A DNA stretch of 64,000 nt from Hyperoplus lanceolatus (lineage: Eukaryota > Chordata > Actinopteri > Uranoscopiformes > Ammodytidae). Positions within the stretch are counted from its first letter, which is position 1. Every line of letters starts with the position of its first letter. The notes under the pieces are model-generated. The model did not search any database. It was not told the origin of the DNA and worked only from the letters and a program-made list of their open reading frames with translations. A program made the translations under genes and the position numbers. Shown one piece after another: positions 1 through 12,599 of the stretch. The stretch spans positions 19,552,501 to 19,616,500 of the forward strand of contig CM049405.1 in the NCBI GenBank assembly GCA_026929865.2. Reading direction: 5' to 3'.

Positions 1-633
1 GGACTAGGTGTACGACCAGATCAAATGCAGTAATAAAAACTATTTAAAAACGTCTTTCTTTGCACTGATGGTCAGGTTTGCTGTTAAAGGTAATTTATGA
101 TTATGATTATTAATGGAAATTAATAAGTAATTTTTTTATGCCTGTACAGTTGGAATCTTAAACTGTAACACGTCCTCTCTCAGCTCAGGAAATGAAAAGA
201 CCACAGAATTCATTAAAACAATACCTTTTTGCTCTCTCAGTTTTATGAGGTCAGTCATTGTTTTTATCATCACTGTTGACAAAAAATATAATCCTTACAA
301 AGGAAAACAGTATTCATGTATTTTTAATTCATTTGTTTTCTTATTTATGTAAAAAAAATAATAATTATGTGGATTTGTCTGAAAGTCCTCAGAAAAATCC
401 ACACATTTATACCATAAGCCACCAAGTATAAATAACCCATTGATGTCCACTGAGTTGCTCTACTAGATCAGTTTTGTTATACCTTGCTTGAGGTGTGCAG
501 AAAGGTGTGTCTTCATCAGTTGTTCCAACCATTTTTCCCCAGTGAGTCACAATCCATAGAAAATAACTGATGTTCAGGCAACAGAAGATTTACTGGCAAG
601 GACACACCATTATAGGAATGTGATAAAGCCCCC
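1..633. other. AT-rich sequence without recognisable feature
   Basis: AT-rich single-copy-looking DNA with short A and T runs. I see no splice-bounded open frame, inverted repeat or named repeat here. Confidence 0.5.
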
Positions 634-830
634 TCTAGGGTGCCCTTCCAGTGGAGAAAATGTTATGCAGTGCACTCATGGGTGCTTTCAAAATTGGAAA
701 AAGTGAAGGTGATGCAGTGCTGTCTAGGGTGCCCTACCAGTGGAAAAGACAGAATGCAGGGCACCAATGGGTGCCCTCAAAATGAGAAAAAGGTGGTGCA
801 GTGACCTTAAGGGTGCCCCACTGCAAGTAG
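634..830. repeat. Degenerate minisatellite, about 2.3 units of 85-90 bp
   Basis: The phrase TCTAGGGTGCCC occurs at about 634 and again at about 723. A diverged third start (TTAAGGGTGCCCC) lies near 805. Between them each unit repeats a CAGTGGA-AAA block, a GATGCAGTGC-like block and a GGGTGC...TCAAAAT...GAAAAAG block. The units differ by substitutions and small indels, so this is an old local tandem duplication. No coding role is visible. Confidence 0.65.
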
Positions 831-890
831 CTTGTGTCCATGTTATTTCTCCCATCCACCTGCTCCTCATCATAGGCCTTCTCCATTTCC

Positions 891-1141
891 TTAAAATAGC
901 AGGAGGGCATTCTGGCTAAAACATAACTATAGTCTATAAAGGGGGGGCCCGGCGCTCCGGGGGTTTTGGGGGGGGGGCCAATCATAAGGGGGGGGGGGCG
1001 TCCCCCCCCCCCCCCCTCTTTGGTGGGTTGTGGTTGGGTTGGCACCCCCCCCCTCCCCCCCTTTGATTGGTTCGCTGGTTTGAGGTGGGGTTAAAATAGC
1101 AGGAGGGCATTCTGGCTAAAACATAACTATAGTCTATAAAG
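891..1141. repeat. 51-bp direct repeat flanking a G/C homopolymer block
   Basis: An identical 51-bp segment beginning TTAAAATAGCAGG lies at 891-941 and again at 1091-1141, exactly 200 bp apart. The 149 bp between are almost entirely G runs, C runs and T/G-rich filler, quite unlike the AT-rich surroundings. This could be a real tandem duplication with low-complexity filler or an assembly or sequencing artefact. The sequence alone cannot decide. Confidence 0.7.
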
Positions 1142-1894
1142 AAACGGCTGTCAAATTTAAAAATTTGATTTGGTACTTTAATGCACTTTTCACTCGTCAC
1201 ATATCAAGAAGATCTTGGTGAGGTAGATTTGTATGTTTTTCTGAAGGCTAAAATGTTCTATTTGTGACCACTACTGCTTCTACTAGCCCACGATCCAAGA
1301 TTTGTGCTCGGTGAGGTGGAATTGACAAAAACAAAAAGTGCATTGTTTCTTAACTATGCAGGCTGAGAAGGGCTGCTGTGTTAGAATAGTTAGTTGAAGT
1401 GGAAGTATTAGCTCATGGACTGAACACAGTGTTGTCTGTTAATTATGTTGTAGCATCATCATCAATGAGTGGTGTTTTGCAATTTTTGGGAGTTTTTACA
1501 GACTTACTGGAATTATTTTAGCATAACAAATTATCAATCACGAGCTTACAGATGTCAGTTAATTGAAGGGTTATTTCAGCCTTCTCCTCGAGAACATCTC
1601 CTCACAACAACAAAAACAGCAATTAGCAACGCTTAGTCTAATTATGACATCATACAGCAAATCAAAAGTTTTCTAAAGATGAACTTGCTACCTATATATA
1701 ATGGTTTGTTTTCATTTAATTTCAAGACAATTTCTCCCTTGTCAGTTCCAGCATGTCTCACTATGCGTGTCCATCTTGAAGACATAAAGCACGATTGATA
1801 AACTGTCTGTGAACGCATCAGCCATAAAGAATCTGCGCGGGCAAGGTAATCACGGGGCCAATTAAGTAGTACATTAGTCATTTTGGTTGCTCCA
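1142..1894. other. No recognisable feature
   Basis: Unremarkable AT-rich sequence. Short open frames on the minus strand have no splice context and resemble no family I know. Confidence 0.4.
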
Positions 1895-2140
1895 GCTTCA
1901 TTTTCCTCTTCTTTTGTCCGACTCCTTAGCATACTTTCACTTCTATATCTTCCGCCCACCCGTTATGCCTTCCTCCACCTCCTTCCTTCAATGTTCCTCC
2001 TCCCACACATTCCACCTACACTCTCCTCCTCATCCTCCTCTCATCACAGTCCATATTCCCCACTCACTCACTCTGCTCTCTCTCTGTCTCTCCCCTCATC
2101 TCCCTCCTACGATCCGCGCATTTTCACACGCCACCTTCTC

Positions 2141-2180
<40 letters not shown>
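1895..2180. repeat. Pyrimidine-rich tract ending in (TG)19
   Basis: The plus strand is dominated by C and T from about 1895 to 2130 (repeated CTCC, TCTC and CCTT). A perfect TG dinucleotide array follows at 2143-2180. Long open frames read across this stretch only because it lacks purines, and I do not treat them as genes. Confidence 0.85.
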
Positions 2181-2182
<2 letters not shown>

Positions 2183-3319
2183 TCACACCGATGCTGCATT
2201 GCAGAGCTCTCCTCTTACGGCCGTCTCACTGCAGGAGCCAGAGAGCAAAAGAGGAGCTCGAAGATGCAAGATGTAATTCCTCTAAGTGTGTGGTATGTTA
2301 ATGCTTGCGTGTAATACTGTACACATATGTGATTGTGTATGTGCACAGGCACTTGAATCAAGAGTGTCTAGTGTAAAACAAAACAAAAGAGAACAATTGA
2401 AGTTGAAGGTGGGGTTATGTTACCGCTGGTTGCCTGGTTACTGGTCCTGGAAAATTAATTGCTTGTCATATTAACATAAACATAGGTCAAATGATGTTTA
2501 AAGCTCAATCCTAGATGTCTACAGTGTTGAAAATAACTTGTTAGCGCAGCTGAGGCAATTTTACTGGAGCAGGAGAAACTGGAATTTATTGTCAGTAACA
2601 AAGTAGTTCAGGGTCAATGCTGCATGTAAAGGCTTCTACGTAGTCTTGGGATATAATTGTCTAATAGGATTAAATTGATTTATCAAAATCATCAGCGTTG
2701 CTTAGTTTTTACTCAACATATTTACCGGAGTCGTGTCATAAAACCTGTAATGAAACCTCATGCATGCTTTAACATGCTATTAAAGCCAAAAAAACAAAGA
2801 CTGTATTAAAGCAGCTGCCAGTGGAGGGTTGTAGCTTAAGTGTACTGCAAATGCTGCTTCAAAGGCTTTACATCTAAGAAATATGCCCACTTGTGATTTT
2901 ATGTCATAAAGTTAAGTAAAAAGTGAAAAGCATTAAATATTGCCTCTTAGCACACATAATGTTACTAGTGCATGTGCCTGATAAAAATTGATGGTACAAT
3001 ACAGAGCGAAATCAGTACTTCAAACCTATATTTACATTTTCCTGAAAATTAATGTTGTAAATTTGTGTGAGTCATGACTGGAGGACTGTGATATAGTTAG
3101 TGTTTTGTTAAGAACCTCTTAACAAAGAGGTCAAGATGTTTAATTAGACTTACAAAGCTGCTGACATTGACATTCTTGTTGGGTGTTCTTTCTGTTGCTC
3201 TAACACACACTCAGTCTACACTTTTATCCATTACATACAGGCTTTTGAGTTCTCACTGATTAAGTGCAATTGTAATCTATTTTCTTGAAATAAAAATGTT
3301 TAGATATAAATAGACATTT
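2181..3319. other. No recognisable feature
   Basis: AT-rich sequence. I could find no exon-like segment, inverted repeat or named mobile element. Confidence 0.4.
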
Positions 3320-3620
3320 CAGACATTGCAGTCAGATATTCTCAGAGAGAAAACTCGGTATTCTCTGAGAAAAGAAAAACTCAAAATTATCAACATTAAA
3401 GTCCAATATTCTCATAGAGAAATGTCAAGTAATTACGGTATATGAAGTCATTCATGGCAGGCATACTCCACGGTTGTAGTTCGATGAGGTTGATACAACT
3501 TATGAAAATGAACAGATTTGTTCCTCGGCACTACGATCTTAATCTTAGAGAATATCCGAGTTTCTTTCTCAGAAAATATCCAACTTTAAAAGCAAAAGTT
3601 TCAAGTTTTTAAACAAAATA
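3320..3620. mobile_element. Probable MITE remnant with imperfect inverted arms
   Basis: A left arm near 3341-3365 reads AGAAAACTCGGTATTCTC. The reverse complement of 3547-3572 reads AAGAAACTCGGATATTCTC. Several further TATTCTCAGAGA-like motifs lie between. This suggests an old palindromic transposon-derived repeat. Its ends and target duplication cannot be defined. Confidence 0.35.
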
Positions 3621-3720
3621 TTACAAAAGAGTATAAGGGCCACGGGGAAGAAAAATGCACTTCATGCACTTTACGAGAATAAAGTCAAAATTTTAAGAAG
3701 AAAGACAAAATGGTATGACT

Positions 3721-3805
3721 GTGTGTGAATGAATGGAAGCTGGAACCCTGTAAAGCACTTTGAGTCCTTAGGGAATAAAGCACTATATAAATCCAATCCA
3801 TTATC
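3721..3805 (+). repeat. Interspersed repeat 3' fragment
   Basis: The segment GTGTGTGAATGAATGG followed by TGTAAAGCACTTTGAGTC and AAGCACTATATAAATCC matches a tail motif (cactttgag ... gctatataaat) that recurs in many fish interspersed repeats. Class assignment is from general familiarity with that motif, not from an alignment. Confidence 0.4.
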
Positions 3806-4495
3806 ATTAGTAAAATACAAAGTATAACGTGAGAGAGAGAAAAAAATGGGAGGGATTTTTTTTTACTATGCACTTATGCACACACAAAACAAGAAAAGAA
3901 AAAAAGGCTACAGAAGAGGTTGAACATCAGTTCAGGGAAAGGTTTAGGAAAACCTAAGTTAAAGCGTGTAGCAACTGAATCTCAGTTTTTTAACCTCTTA
4001 AGTCTGTATTTTAAAGAATACATCTCTCTAAGATAAACTAGACCAAATAAAGGACTTCATTGCGACGGAAGAAGTTCAAAAAACGGACTTACGCTGTAAG
4101 TTATGTTTTCCTTTCTCGGCTGTTTTTTTGTTTGTTTGTTTTTTTCATTTCACAGTGGCCCAAATAGGCCTTCCTATACATCAGGTGCCTAATTGCGTCA
4201 CAATTTTGCACAGACATTAGACACAATTAGAAAGCACACGTTAAAGAAAACTCCTATCCACCATCCAGCACCAACCTCACCACTACATGGGACTCTGTCT
4301 CTGTACAAGTGCAGGCAACAAAAGAGAAGCCAGGAAAGCGTGACTGCCTTTCGGCGGGCCTTGGTGGCTCACTAAAGCAGCTCTTCTCTTCCCACTCAGT
4401 ACCTACTTCCCACTCACCGCTCCTAGCAGCCTGCACTCACATGTACATACATCCACCCACACAGCCATTTCATCTGCAGAGGTAACAGGCGTTCC

Positions 4496-4536
4496 GTCTC
4501 TCTCTCTCTCTCTTTCTCTCTTTTTTTCTCTCTCTG
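4496..4536. repeat. (CT)n simple repeat
   Basis: Interrupted CT dinucleotide array with short T runs on the plus strand. Confidence 0.9.
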
Positions 4537-7331
4537 TCCTTTTGTTGTAAATGTTTCTTTTTCTCCCTCTGACAGGTAGGTACCACAGCTTAAATGTTCA
4601 GGATGAATAGATGCGTTTCTGAAAGGCCTCACAATAATGATAGATGAAGTGCTGTTTGCTGTTTTTTTGCCTCTTTAGTTTGTTTGCTTCATTCATTCGT
4701 ATAATCCCCCATCACAGTAATGCTTACTGTCTCTCCATTATGAGCATTGATTTTGATGCTATGATGAAAGCCTGTCCAGAAATACATGTATGTCCTTCAT
4801 GTCCATGTTTTTCAGTATGTACATAATGAGAATAACCACACATAATTAAGTCAGAAGTGACTCTTGTTTTTCTTGGAAATGTATTTCTAAACAGCTTGTG
4901 TTGTTACTTTCAGTTGGATTGTTGGGTATTAATTATATCAAGAGGAAAAATGTGAATGAGATTTAGCTCTAATGCAGCCACCACATTTGGTAAGACATAC
5001 AGAAAGCACCCCTACCTGGTTAGGTGGACTGGGACAGGATGACAGGAGTCAAGCCAGATGCAAAAAAAAATCTGTCCTCTCTCCAAATCTCACGGGGAGT
5101 TGATGTCAAGATTGTCGGAGCAAAAACTGACAGCCAAGAGGGGCAGCCTTCTCGTCACACCTGCAGAATTATGAAAAATCAGATCAAATTATTATAATGT
5201 TTTACTATAAACCTTTATCTCTACATATGCACATTAGACTGGACAATATCAGTGACTTAATTTGCCCCATTCAGACAGCAGAGCTGGTCAACAAAAACAA
5301 AGCATAGGACATTTGTATTAATAAGTGCTATTTCAGAAAAAGTTTAAAGTACAGAAACAGGACTGGAAGAATAAGGGTTAACGATGCTTTTTGTTCTTTA
5401 CGATGACGCCAAAAATATAAATTAAAATGAGGGCTTTCCCAAACACCTTGGTTCAGTGTATCACAGTTATAATTCAACAGCACCACAAACTGCAACCTCC
5501 AAAATGACCCAATGGTAAATCAACTCTCTCTAAAACAAGACATTGTGAACTTTATGCTGGTGTTTATTGCTGGTGTTTGGTGAATTTATTGCAGGATTGT
5601 TGTATGAGTTTCAAGTGGGAGTATTTAATGTAATAAACAGACAGCTGTGCATAGGCGGACATAATAACCAATCAACTGTAGTAGAGGTTATTTTGCATAT
5701 AAACTCCTACAGTTTGATACGACCATTTGTTGTTTTTGTACTAAGCACAGATGGATGGATGTTGTGGAACTGGTAATATTAAATACACAAACAAATAACT
5801 AAAGATTATAGAACAGTACTGTACCTCCAAACATGAACTAAAGTAAAAAAACAGTAAGATTTAAAAATTGAAATTCATCATAGAGTTGCCATGATTACCG
5901 TTTTATACAAACAGCAAATTTCTATATGTTGTATTTCTGATCACAATATATCTTCACCAGGTCTGTATTTTATTATTTCAAACAAAAACTCTTTCACTGT
6001 CTGAATTTGAGCTCAGGTGAGAAATATTATTGGGAGGAAAGTACACCTGTTCTGTTCTGTTACTGCTAATGTTCAAATTTGCTCAGGTTGCTGAACTGCA
6101 CAACCCCTTACAGCTTTCAAAAATATATTTTCCCTCAAGCCACACCGATGGCTGCGAATAGATCAAAACATTTTATTTCTTAACTTGAAATCATTGGAGT
6201 GCATAAGAGATGACAGTGTTGCTCGCTTGCCAATACCTAAAACAATAAGAGCGACACACTGCAAATGTCAAGCTTTTTTAGACAATTAGCCCCAGGAATT
6301 TTTAACACCTTCATAATTCTGTGTAGAATTGTTACAGAAAGTCCCACAGACAGACAGAGACACTTTCTATTTTTTGCAGGATTTACCGAGCAGTCATATA
6401 TATATAAGCTGTACGCTTATTTTTTTAGGTGGTAGCACTGGTGCTAGCAAGCAAAAAAATTCAGTAGCACAAAAATAAATTTGGTAGCACACAAAGTAGG
6501 CTATGATTGAAAACTTGCATAACCTTAACCCTTGCATTTTGCTCTAATTACCTTTGAGCATGTCATCCTGGTCTCATTTGAGATTATATCCTAGTGTGTG
6601 CAGTAATAATTGTAGAAAAATTAATAGGGGTGCACTGATTGCAATTTAGAAAAAAGAATCTAACCTGCCAATTGCAATTTTTTGCTGATTCAGAATTATT
6701 ATTATAATGTCCTTCTGTTAATTAAAACAAACTTTAAAACATTAAACATAGCCTATTAAATAAATAAGTATACATATTGGTACAATTTAGGATAAATTAA
6801 ATAGGTTGTGAATGTGTTGGGAGTAGCTTTTCAGTGGCTTATTTAAAACTTTGTAAATAGACTAGGATACTGTTGACTGCTCCCTGCAGCTGAAGGAGTT
6901 GCCTTTCAAGCTAGAAAAAAGCTCTAACTTCCTGTTCTTACCGGCTTCAAAATAAAAGTCAACTCACGTTTGACTAGTAACAGGCTTTTAATGTGAAGGC
7001 GCACAGGAAATGTTCAGTTTGTACACGCGCTAAATTAACTGCGGTAATGTGCCGTCTTCTTCCGGTAATTGCCGTTGAAGCCGTGAAGTTTTTATACCTA
7101 GAATCGCTGCACGAGCACAGATCCCGAGCACACATCTTTCACCAGCCAAAGTGGAGGGTGGACACTATAACTTAGCCTACTTGCCTAAGACTCATTTACC
7201 CGCAGTGTTAATGTAGAGCACTCTAAGCAGTGTTGTGCATCTCTCCTCTGTGTTTCAAAGACAGCCTCTCCTCATTATCAACCTGTCGCATGCAATAGTA
7301 TCCAGCTGCAGCCCCGGAGACAAGCACCCTG
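4537..7331. other. Mostly unannotated AT-rich DNA; possible hAT end at 6627
   Basis: No exon-like structure is seen over 2.8 kb. At about 6627 the sequence AGGGGTGCACTGATTGCAAT resembles a hAT-type terminus, but no matching inverted end was found downstream, so it is at most a truncated element. Around 6430-6490 a GGTAGCAC-containing phrase is repeated three times with drift. Confidence 0.35.
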
Positions 7332-7602
7332 GCGTGATGGAAGTAACTGTGGTGTGACGGGAGAGGTTAGAATATAGATAGAACATTGACGGAACACGGC
7401 GGCGGCCATCTTGAGTACGTCACGTCAAACAATAACAAGACAGCAGACCGATACTAAGTTTGTGTTATTTATATTGTTTTGGCGATTAGGTTCAGGCATC
7501 ACAGTTGGGTGGTTAGGGTTAGGGTTAGTGACATAGCAGACATGTCATGGAAGCTAAATAGTCAAAAATCACGTCCGTCACACCACAGTTACTTCCGTCA
7601 CG
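7332..7602. mobile_element. 271-bp MITE with about 29-bp terminal inverted repeats
   Basis: The left end (7333-7361) begins GCGTGATGGAAGTAACTG. The right end (7573-7602) is its inverse, ending GTTACTTCCGTCACGC, with one or two mismatches over about 29 bp. The interior has no open frame. It contains a GC-rich GGCGGCGGCCATCTTG patch and a telomere-like run of TTAGGG units at about 7512-7530. A target duplication is not obvious, so the superfamily is unassigned. Confidence 0.7.
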
Positions 7603-7661
7603 CGGGCTGGAATCGAACCCGGGTCCGCTGCTGGCCGAGGCCCACGGGGGGCGCCCCCCAA
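7603..7661 (-). repeat. Fragment of tRNA-derived SINE
   Basis: Read on the minus strand, this segment contains GGACCCGGGTTCGATTCC, an RNA polymerase III box B like that of tRNAs. It is preceded by GGCC-CAGCAGC and a GGGGGGCGCCCC head. The order matches the more complete SINE at 39466-39630, but the box A region is missing, so this is an internally deleted copy abutting the MITE on its left. Confidence 0.55.
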
Positions 7662-10215
7662 AGAAGAATATATTTGATATTTTGCCTTGAGGCTGTCTGT
7701 GCATACTGAGGCTCCTCTTTGTCATTACTGCTGTATCTTGTCCAAAGCAATCAGCTAATGCAGGGACTCGAGGGGGTTCAGACAGTGAGTGTACCTCACA
7801 ATACTGTAATGGCAAAGAGACCACTTCTCTTAGAGAGTAATCAATGTTTTTATTTTAAGACCTTGGTGACAAACGGTGTCTTTAAAAACCTTTATCATCA
7901 AATCAGTATTGTTGGTTTTTAGTTTAGTTCAGCGGAGCCAAAATGTACACATCTTAACAATCAAGTCAGTGAAATTATTTTTTCGTTTTTCTTTTGCATA
8001 GAGTTATATTACAAGATCAATAGCAGGGGTGAGAGGATGTGAGATTGTATCACACATTGTGATAAATAATACTGAGATTATGTTGAATCCTTGTGATGAA
8101 TTCCCATTATTGGAATGATTGTTAAAGTGATATGGTCCTTTTAGCTAACTTCCTGTCAGTTAGCAATCCCCTCCCTCGTCCCTACCACATGAACACACAG
8201 CCGTATTCATCAGATAGTGCCGCGATGGAGAGCAGCGAGTCACCGTTCGCGGGCACAGAGACCCGCCTCATAACCATCTGTCCCCTGATTGGATAAAATG
8301 AACGGGATACTAAAAAATGTATCTGGCAATTACTGCAAAGAATGACTGGGAGACCTATGTTATGAACTGTGCATACTGTCTAAGTGATTGCTATATGAAT
8401 ATAGAGTGATTAAACACTTGTATTAACAAAAAAACATCACTTACTTCTCCTTTAATATGTTTCTTAACTAAATGTAAGGTAAAGTGATTCCAGTATCTTC
8501 ATGTATGAGTTTTGATTATATATCACTGGGATAATACCTTTAATCACAATTATTTTATGCAGCATTATCCTCAGATGAAACTCTAAATAAGAATTAAAAC
8601 TATGCCTTCTTGGTGGTGGTTTTAACATTCACGTTGCCAGTGCCTGCTTCGAACTTGACCAGAGACTATAGCTAAAAGCCTGTTATATTTCTAATTTATT
8701 TTTGTACGTGATCACGAAAAACCTGTGTCCCTCTGCCTAAAAGTGCAGTCAGTACCTTAACAAGAATTATATCATATTTAAGAGATCTTTGAGGCAGGAA
8801 GTTTAAGTGCAGATGAAGGTTATTGATACCAAATGTGAGCGCATCAGCAGTGCCATGAGTCTTTTCCATGGAAAAAAAGGGAGTTTTGAATCTATGAATC
8901 TCACTGAAAAAAACAGGTAAGTGTTCCTTATAAACTTGACTGAAAAACATTATGCAGTCGTGGCTGGATAAACCAATACGTTTTCTTTCATTCATTCTCA
9001 TTCAAATCTGTACATCGATTTAAGTCACTGAACACATCGGAGATGTGGGAGGCTAGTGCAGCAGATTTCCACCTCCAGCAAGATATAACAAAAGAATTAA
9101 CTGTGTGCTTATTTTACGTTTCCTTTTCAAATCATATCCTTTTTCTACTGTATAATCGGCTTATTCTGTCACCCTTTGATGTTCCCCGCCAAAGAAAAAA
9201 TGGTTTTAATGTATGTAATAAAATGATATCCGAACAGATTCAGCACATATCACATACTGTAACATCTTCACACTATGTCCTCACCTGACACCACTGGCAG
9301 CAATTATGACGTGGTGGAAGCATGTCTTTTTTGGGAAAACGGGACACATCAATGTATCAAAATATTTCATTGAAGATAACAAAGGCCACTTGTGATGCAT
9401 CTTAATAATAGCAATACTTTTACATCAACATCTATGGCAATATGTTTTTGTTCTCCATTATCAAGTAGATCCATCCTTGTGTCGTACTTGGCCTTGAAAT
9501 CAACACCAGCCTGTGGGTAGGAAAGCCAAAGCCTCAGAGCTTTAGAAACCAACGATGTTAAGAAAAACAGAAGACCCATTTTTCGTTATTTTCCTCGATT
9601 CGACAGCAGCTGAGGGTCACGAGTGAGTCACACATCAGACAAGGACCTTGGACAGGCCTGTGTGTTCTCTGTGCTATTGTGCGGCTTGGTTCCCACACAC
9701 AGCCCGTTACAGCAGGAGACAAAACACTACTCGGCCAGGAGGCACATCCCCGCAACTAAGTATGATGCTTTATGTCACTCTGTAGTGTATTCACCATCTT
9801 TATGTCCTTTCTTTTCAGGAGGAAAATACCGTGCATCATTTTTACGGGTCTATAAAAGATATGTGGCATGAATAAGTCATGAAGGCGAATCACTGTGATT
9901 GCAGTATTGGCCAAAAGATTGCACATCGTTGTTAGAGCTCATTGTGAGATGTATCACAACGCACTACATGATCAGCCCATGTAACTTCAATTATGTATGG
10001 TCAAGAGTTTTCCAATAAAAATGCAAATTAAAGGCCTTGAAGCAGAATGGCTCATAATTAATAGACAGAGAACTCAAATGAGCATGAAAAGCCTTTGGTG
10101 GATGCCTTCAGTAGATAGACACAAATTGTAACTTTGTAGTGACAGTGAGGCAGAAACCAGAAGCTGGTCTGGTGAAGCTCCGGAGCCATGGCTACTCTCT
10201 GGCAGCCACACTCAC
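7662..10215. other. No recognisable gene; one candidate MITE inside
   Basis: Apart from the candidate element at 8126-8451, I see only AT-rich sequence and short open frames without splice context. The GC-rich patch near 8220-8280 belongs to that candidate element. Confidence 0.35.
8126..8451. mobile_element. Candidate TTAA-flanked non-autonomous transposon
   Basis: TTAA lies at 8122-8125 and at 8452-8455. The left end reads AGTGATATGGTCC and the right end, inverted, reads AGGAGAAGTAAGTGATG, so the terminal similarity is weak. The interior has a GC-rich core in AT-rich flanks, as many fish interspersed repeats do. Confidence 0.4.
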
Positions 10216-10444
10216 CAATTTGTCCACATCCTTTGCAAGGCATTGCGGGACCAAACTATTGTGTTTGTTTGGACAACCATCACGGTTTGTGCTTTTTCCC
10301 TTTTGAAACAAACTTCTAACTGCCAGGAGCCTGCGAGGTCAACCATCATCTCTAGTGTTATTTCTGTTTCCTGAATCATTGCAGAGATATCCAGCAGAGC
10401 AGCAATCCTCTCAGTGTTCACTTGAATAAGAATAATATGAGGAA
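10216..10444 (-). other. Candidate 229-nt exon, unidentified gene
   Basis: On the minus strand a pyrimidine-rich acceptor (CCACTCTCTCACTCTACAG) ends just before 10444. A strong donor (AATTG|GTGAGTG) follows 10216. Between them one frame is fully open for 75 complete codons, including a stretch ALLDISAMIQETEITLEM and later DLAGSWQLEV. A random frame of this length is open only a few percent of the time, and both splice sites are good. I recognise no protein family, and a noncoding exon or chance remains possible. Confidence 0.25.
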
Positions 10445-11252
10445 CTGTAGAGTGAGAGAGTGGAAAATTGGAAATAAGAGTCAACAGTAATCACTTGTTG
10501 AGCATTATCGCTTTTAACAATAGCCTGATTTATATTCTAAAACTAAGTTTTAGTTCAAATAGTTAAAACATTTTGGGAAAATTGTTATGAAACCATTTTG
10601 ATAATGCATTAAGGTATGCAATGCCAAGGTACTATTCTATCACATGGTTGGATGCCCATTTCAACTATTAGTGGTACATTACAATGCCAGCCTTTTTGAG
10701 AAGTGAAATATATGAAGAATAAAGCTGCCGGCGGTTTTGTAACACAAACCGAGCACTGAGCACCAAGGAAAATGCTACGATGTGACAATGCTCTGGATAA
10801 AATAGACCTGTACCAGAATGATTCACTCCCGACCATAGACTGTAACATATAGAAAATCATTACCTAGTGTCAGACAATAACAGTGTTACCAACTAAAACC
10901 TGGAAAAGCATATTGTTGTTTTACATTTGACATTTTATCACATTTCCCTACTGAAAACAAACAATTTCCTTGCTCAAAAGTGATAAATGTCTTATTTACA
11001 CTGAACCAAGTTCTACACAATATATATCATTTTAACTTTACCAATATGGAAATAACTCCATTGAACACACTTTATCTTGCCAGAGAAATCAGAAAAACTA
11101 GAGTGGAGCAATGCTTCTCTCTAGCAGAAAATTAATTTGTCATTCATACCTCTGCTGACCAGATTTGAAAAATGATATAATGTAATCAGGATCATGATCA
11201 GTTGCAAATCTGGTATTACAAAACACTGTCTCTAAGTAAAGAGAAATAAATA
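10445..11252. other. No recognisable feature
   Basis: AT-rich sequence with only short uninformative open frames. Confidence 0.35.
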
Positions 11253-11270
11253 ACACACACACACACACAC
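11253..11270. repeat. (AC)9 microsatellite
   Basis: Perfect AC dinucleotide run. Confidence 0.95.
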
Positions 11271-11369
11271 TAGAGAGAAAATAAGTGTGTGAGAATTTGG
11301 ACACATCGTTCCTCTCCTCCCCCAGTGTGAAGGTCTTCTCTGCTAATGTCTTATGCAATCCTGTACCTT

Positions 11370-11372
<3 letters not shown>

Positions 11373-11419
<47 letters not shown>
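11373..11419. repeat. (AC)23 microsatellite
   Basis: Perfect AC dinucleotide run about 100 bp from the shorter one at 11253. Open frames through it are dipeptide translations and not genes. Confidence 0.95.
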
Positions 11420-11423
<4 letters not shown>

Positions 11424-12599
11424 GCGCATGTTGAGAGTGCTTTATTCTGTCTCTTGGGACTGCTCATCCAGCAGCCACCTGTCAGTTCATATTTAATGCA
11501 GGGTTGATGTGTGTGCGTCTTGGCCGTTTGGGTGACCAGGCAAGGAGGTCATGCATTTGCAACGTGACTGGACCAGTGCGAGGAGTTCAAATATATTTTT
11601 CTGATTCCTCAGGGCCTTTCAACAACAACAACAACACGAGTTTCAAGCTTATTATTCAGTTATACTGTAAATTGGGTTCCAAGACAGTGTAATGGTAGAT
11701 CATATCGTCATATACGCTTTGATATCGTGATGAGTGATTGTCCTGCAGGCTAAAACCTTAACCTATGCATGTCTGATACTGTAATAAAACCTTCTCAGAA
11801 AAGAAGTCTTCCAAAAAGAAGAAGCAAATGTGCCTAAATCATAAAAAAATTAAAAAATAGCAGGGAGTTAAACAAAAAACTCTCGGGTTACTCGGGTTCA
11901 GAGCAAGGTGATGCGAGCTCCTTGGATCTCCACCTAAGTCATTACTGCATGCGTGGAACTATATACTTCAGCAGTTCAATAGACATAAATTCCAACCATT
12001 TATGTAAAGCTATTCCTTAACATGCCTTGCAAAAAGCAAAGCTAAAATGTAATTGATACCTTAAATGAGAAATATGTGCTGTTCGATAACATTTTCCCAG
12101 ACTTTAAGATGGGCAAAGTGATTCTTCTCCTCTCTAATCCTCTCATTTATCACCGTTATGTCGATATGATCTGCTGTGTCTATGGAAAATTCCACTCCAA
12201 CTCAGGAAAGTTCTATTAAAATTTAGATTGCTTAATTTAGTCCATGGAACTTGCACAGTACAATCTAACAATGAGCCATGACAACATTCCCAGCCATTCA
12301 TGATAATTAAAGGGCACATAATCAATTTTATAATTTTTCTATTGCAAGTATAGCCATTGTTCATGACACTTTCTTAAAGTGGAATATGAATATTATTAAA
12401 GAAGAGGAAGTAAAGTTGAAAAAAAGCTCTCACATTTTCTCCCATCTTTAAGTTATAGTACTGTCAATGAAGTGTGTAAAAGACTAATTATGCCAGAAAG
12501 TTTAACTGTAGTTTCTTCCAATCAAGTCAAAGAACAGGTCCATCACTGGTCTTTTATTGTTACTATCCATTATGTCTTATTTCAATGTCTGAAATAGTA
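11420..12599. other. No recognisable gene
   Basis: AT-rich sequence with an (AAC)5 run near 11621. No supported exon or element boundary was seen. Confidence 0.4.

Noticed and set aside
1883..2314. Two overlapping plus-strand open frames of 129-143 codons
   Set aside because: They run through a pyrimidine-rich tract and (TG)19, where stop codons are rare by composition.
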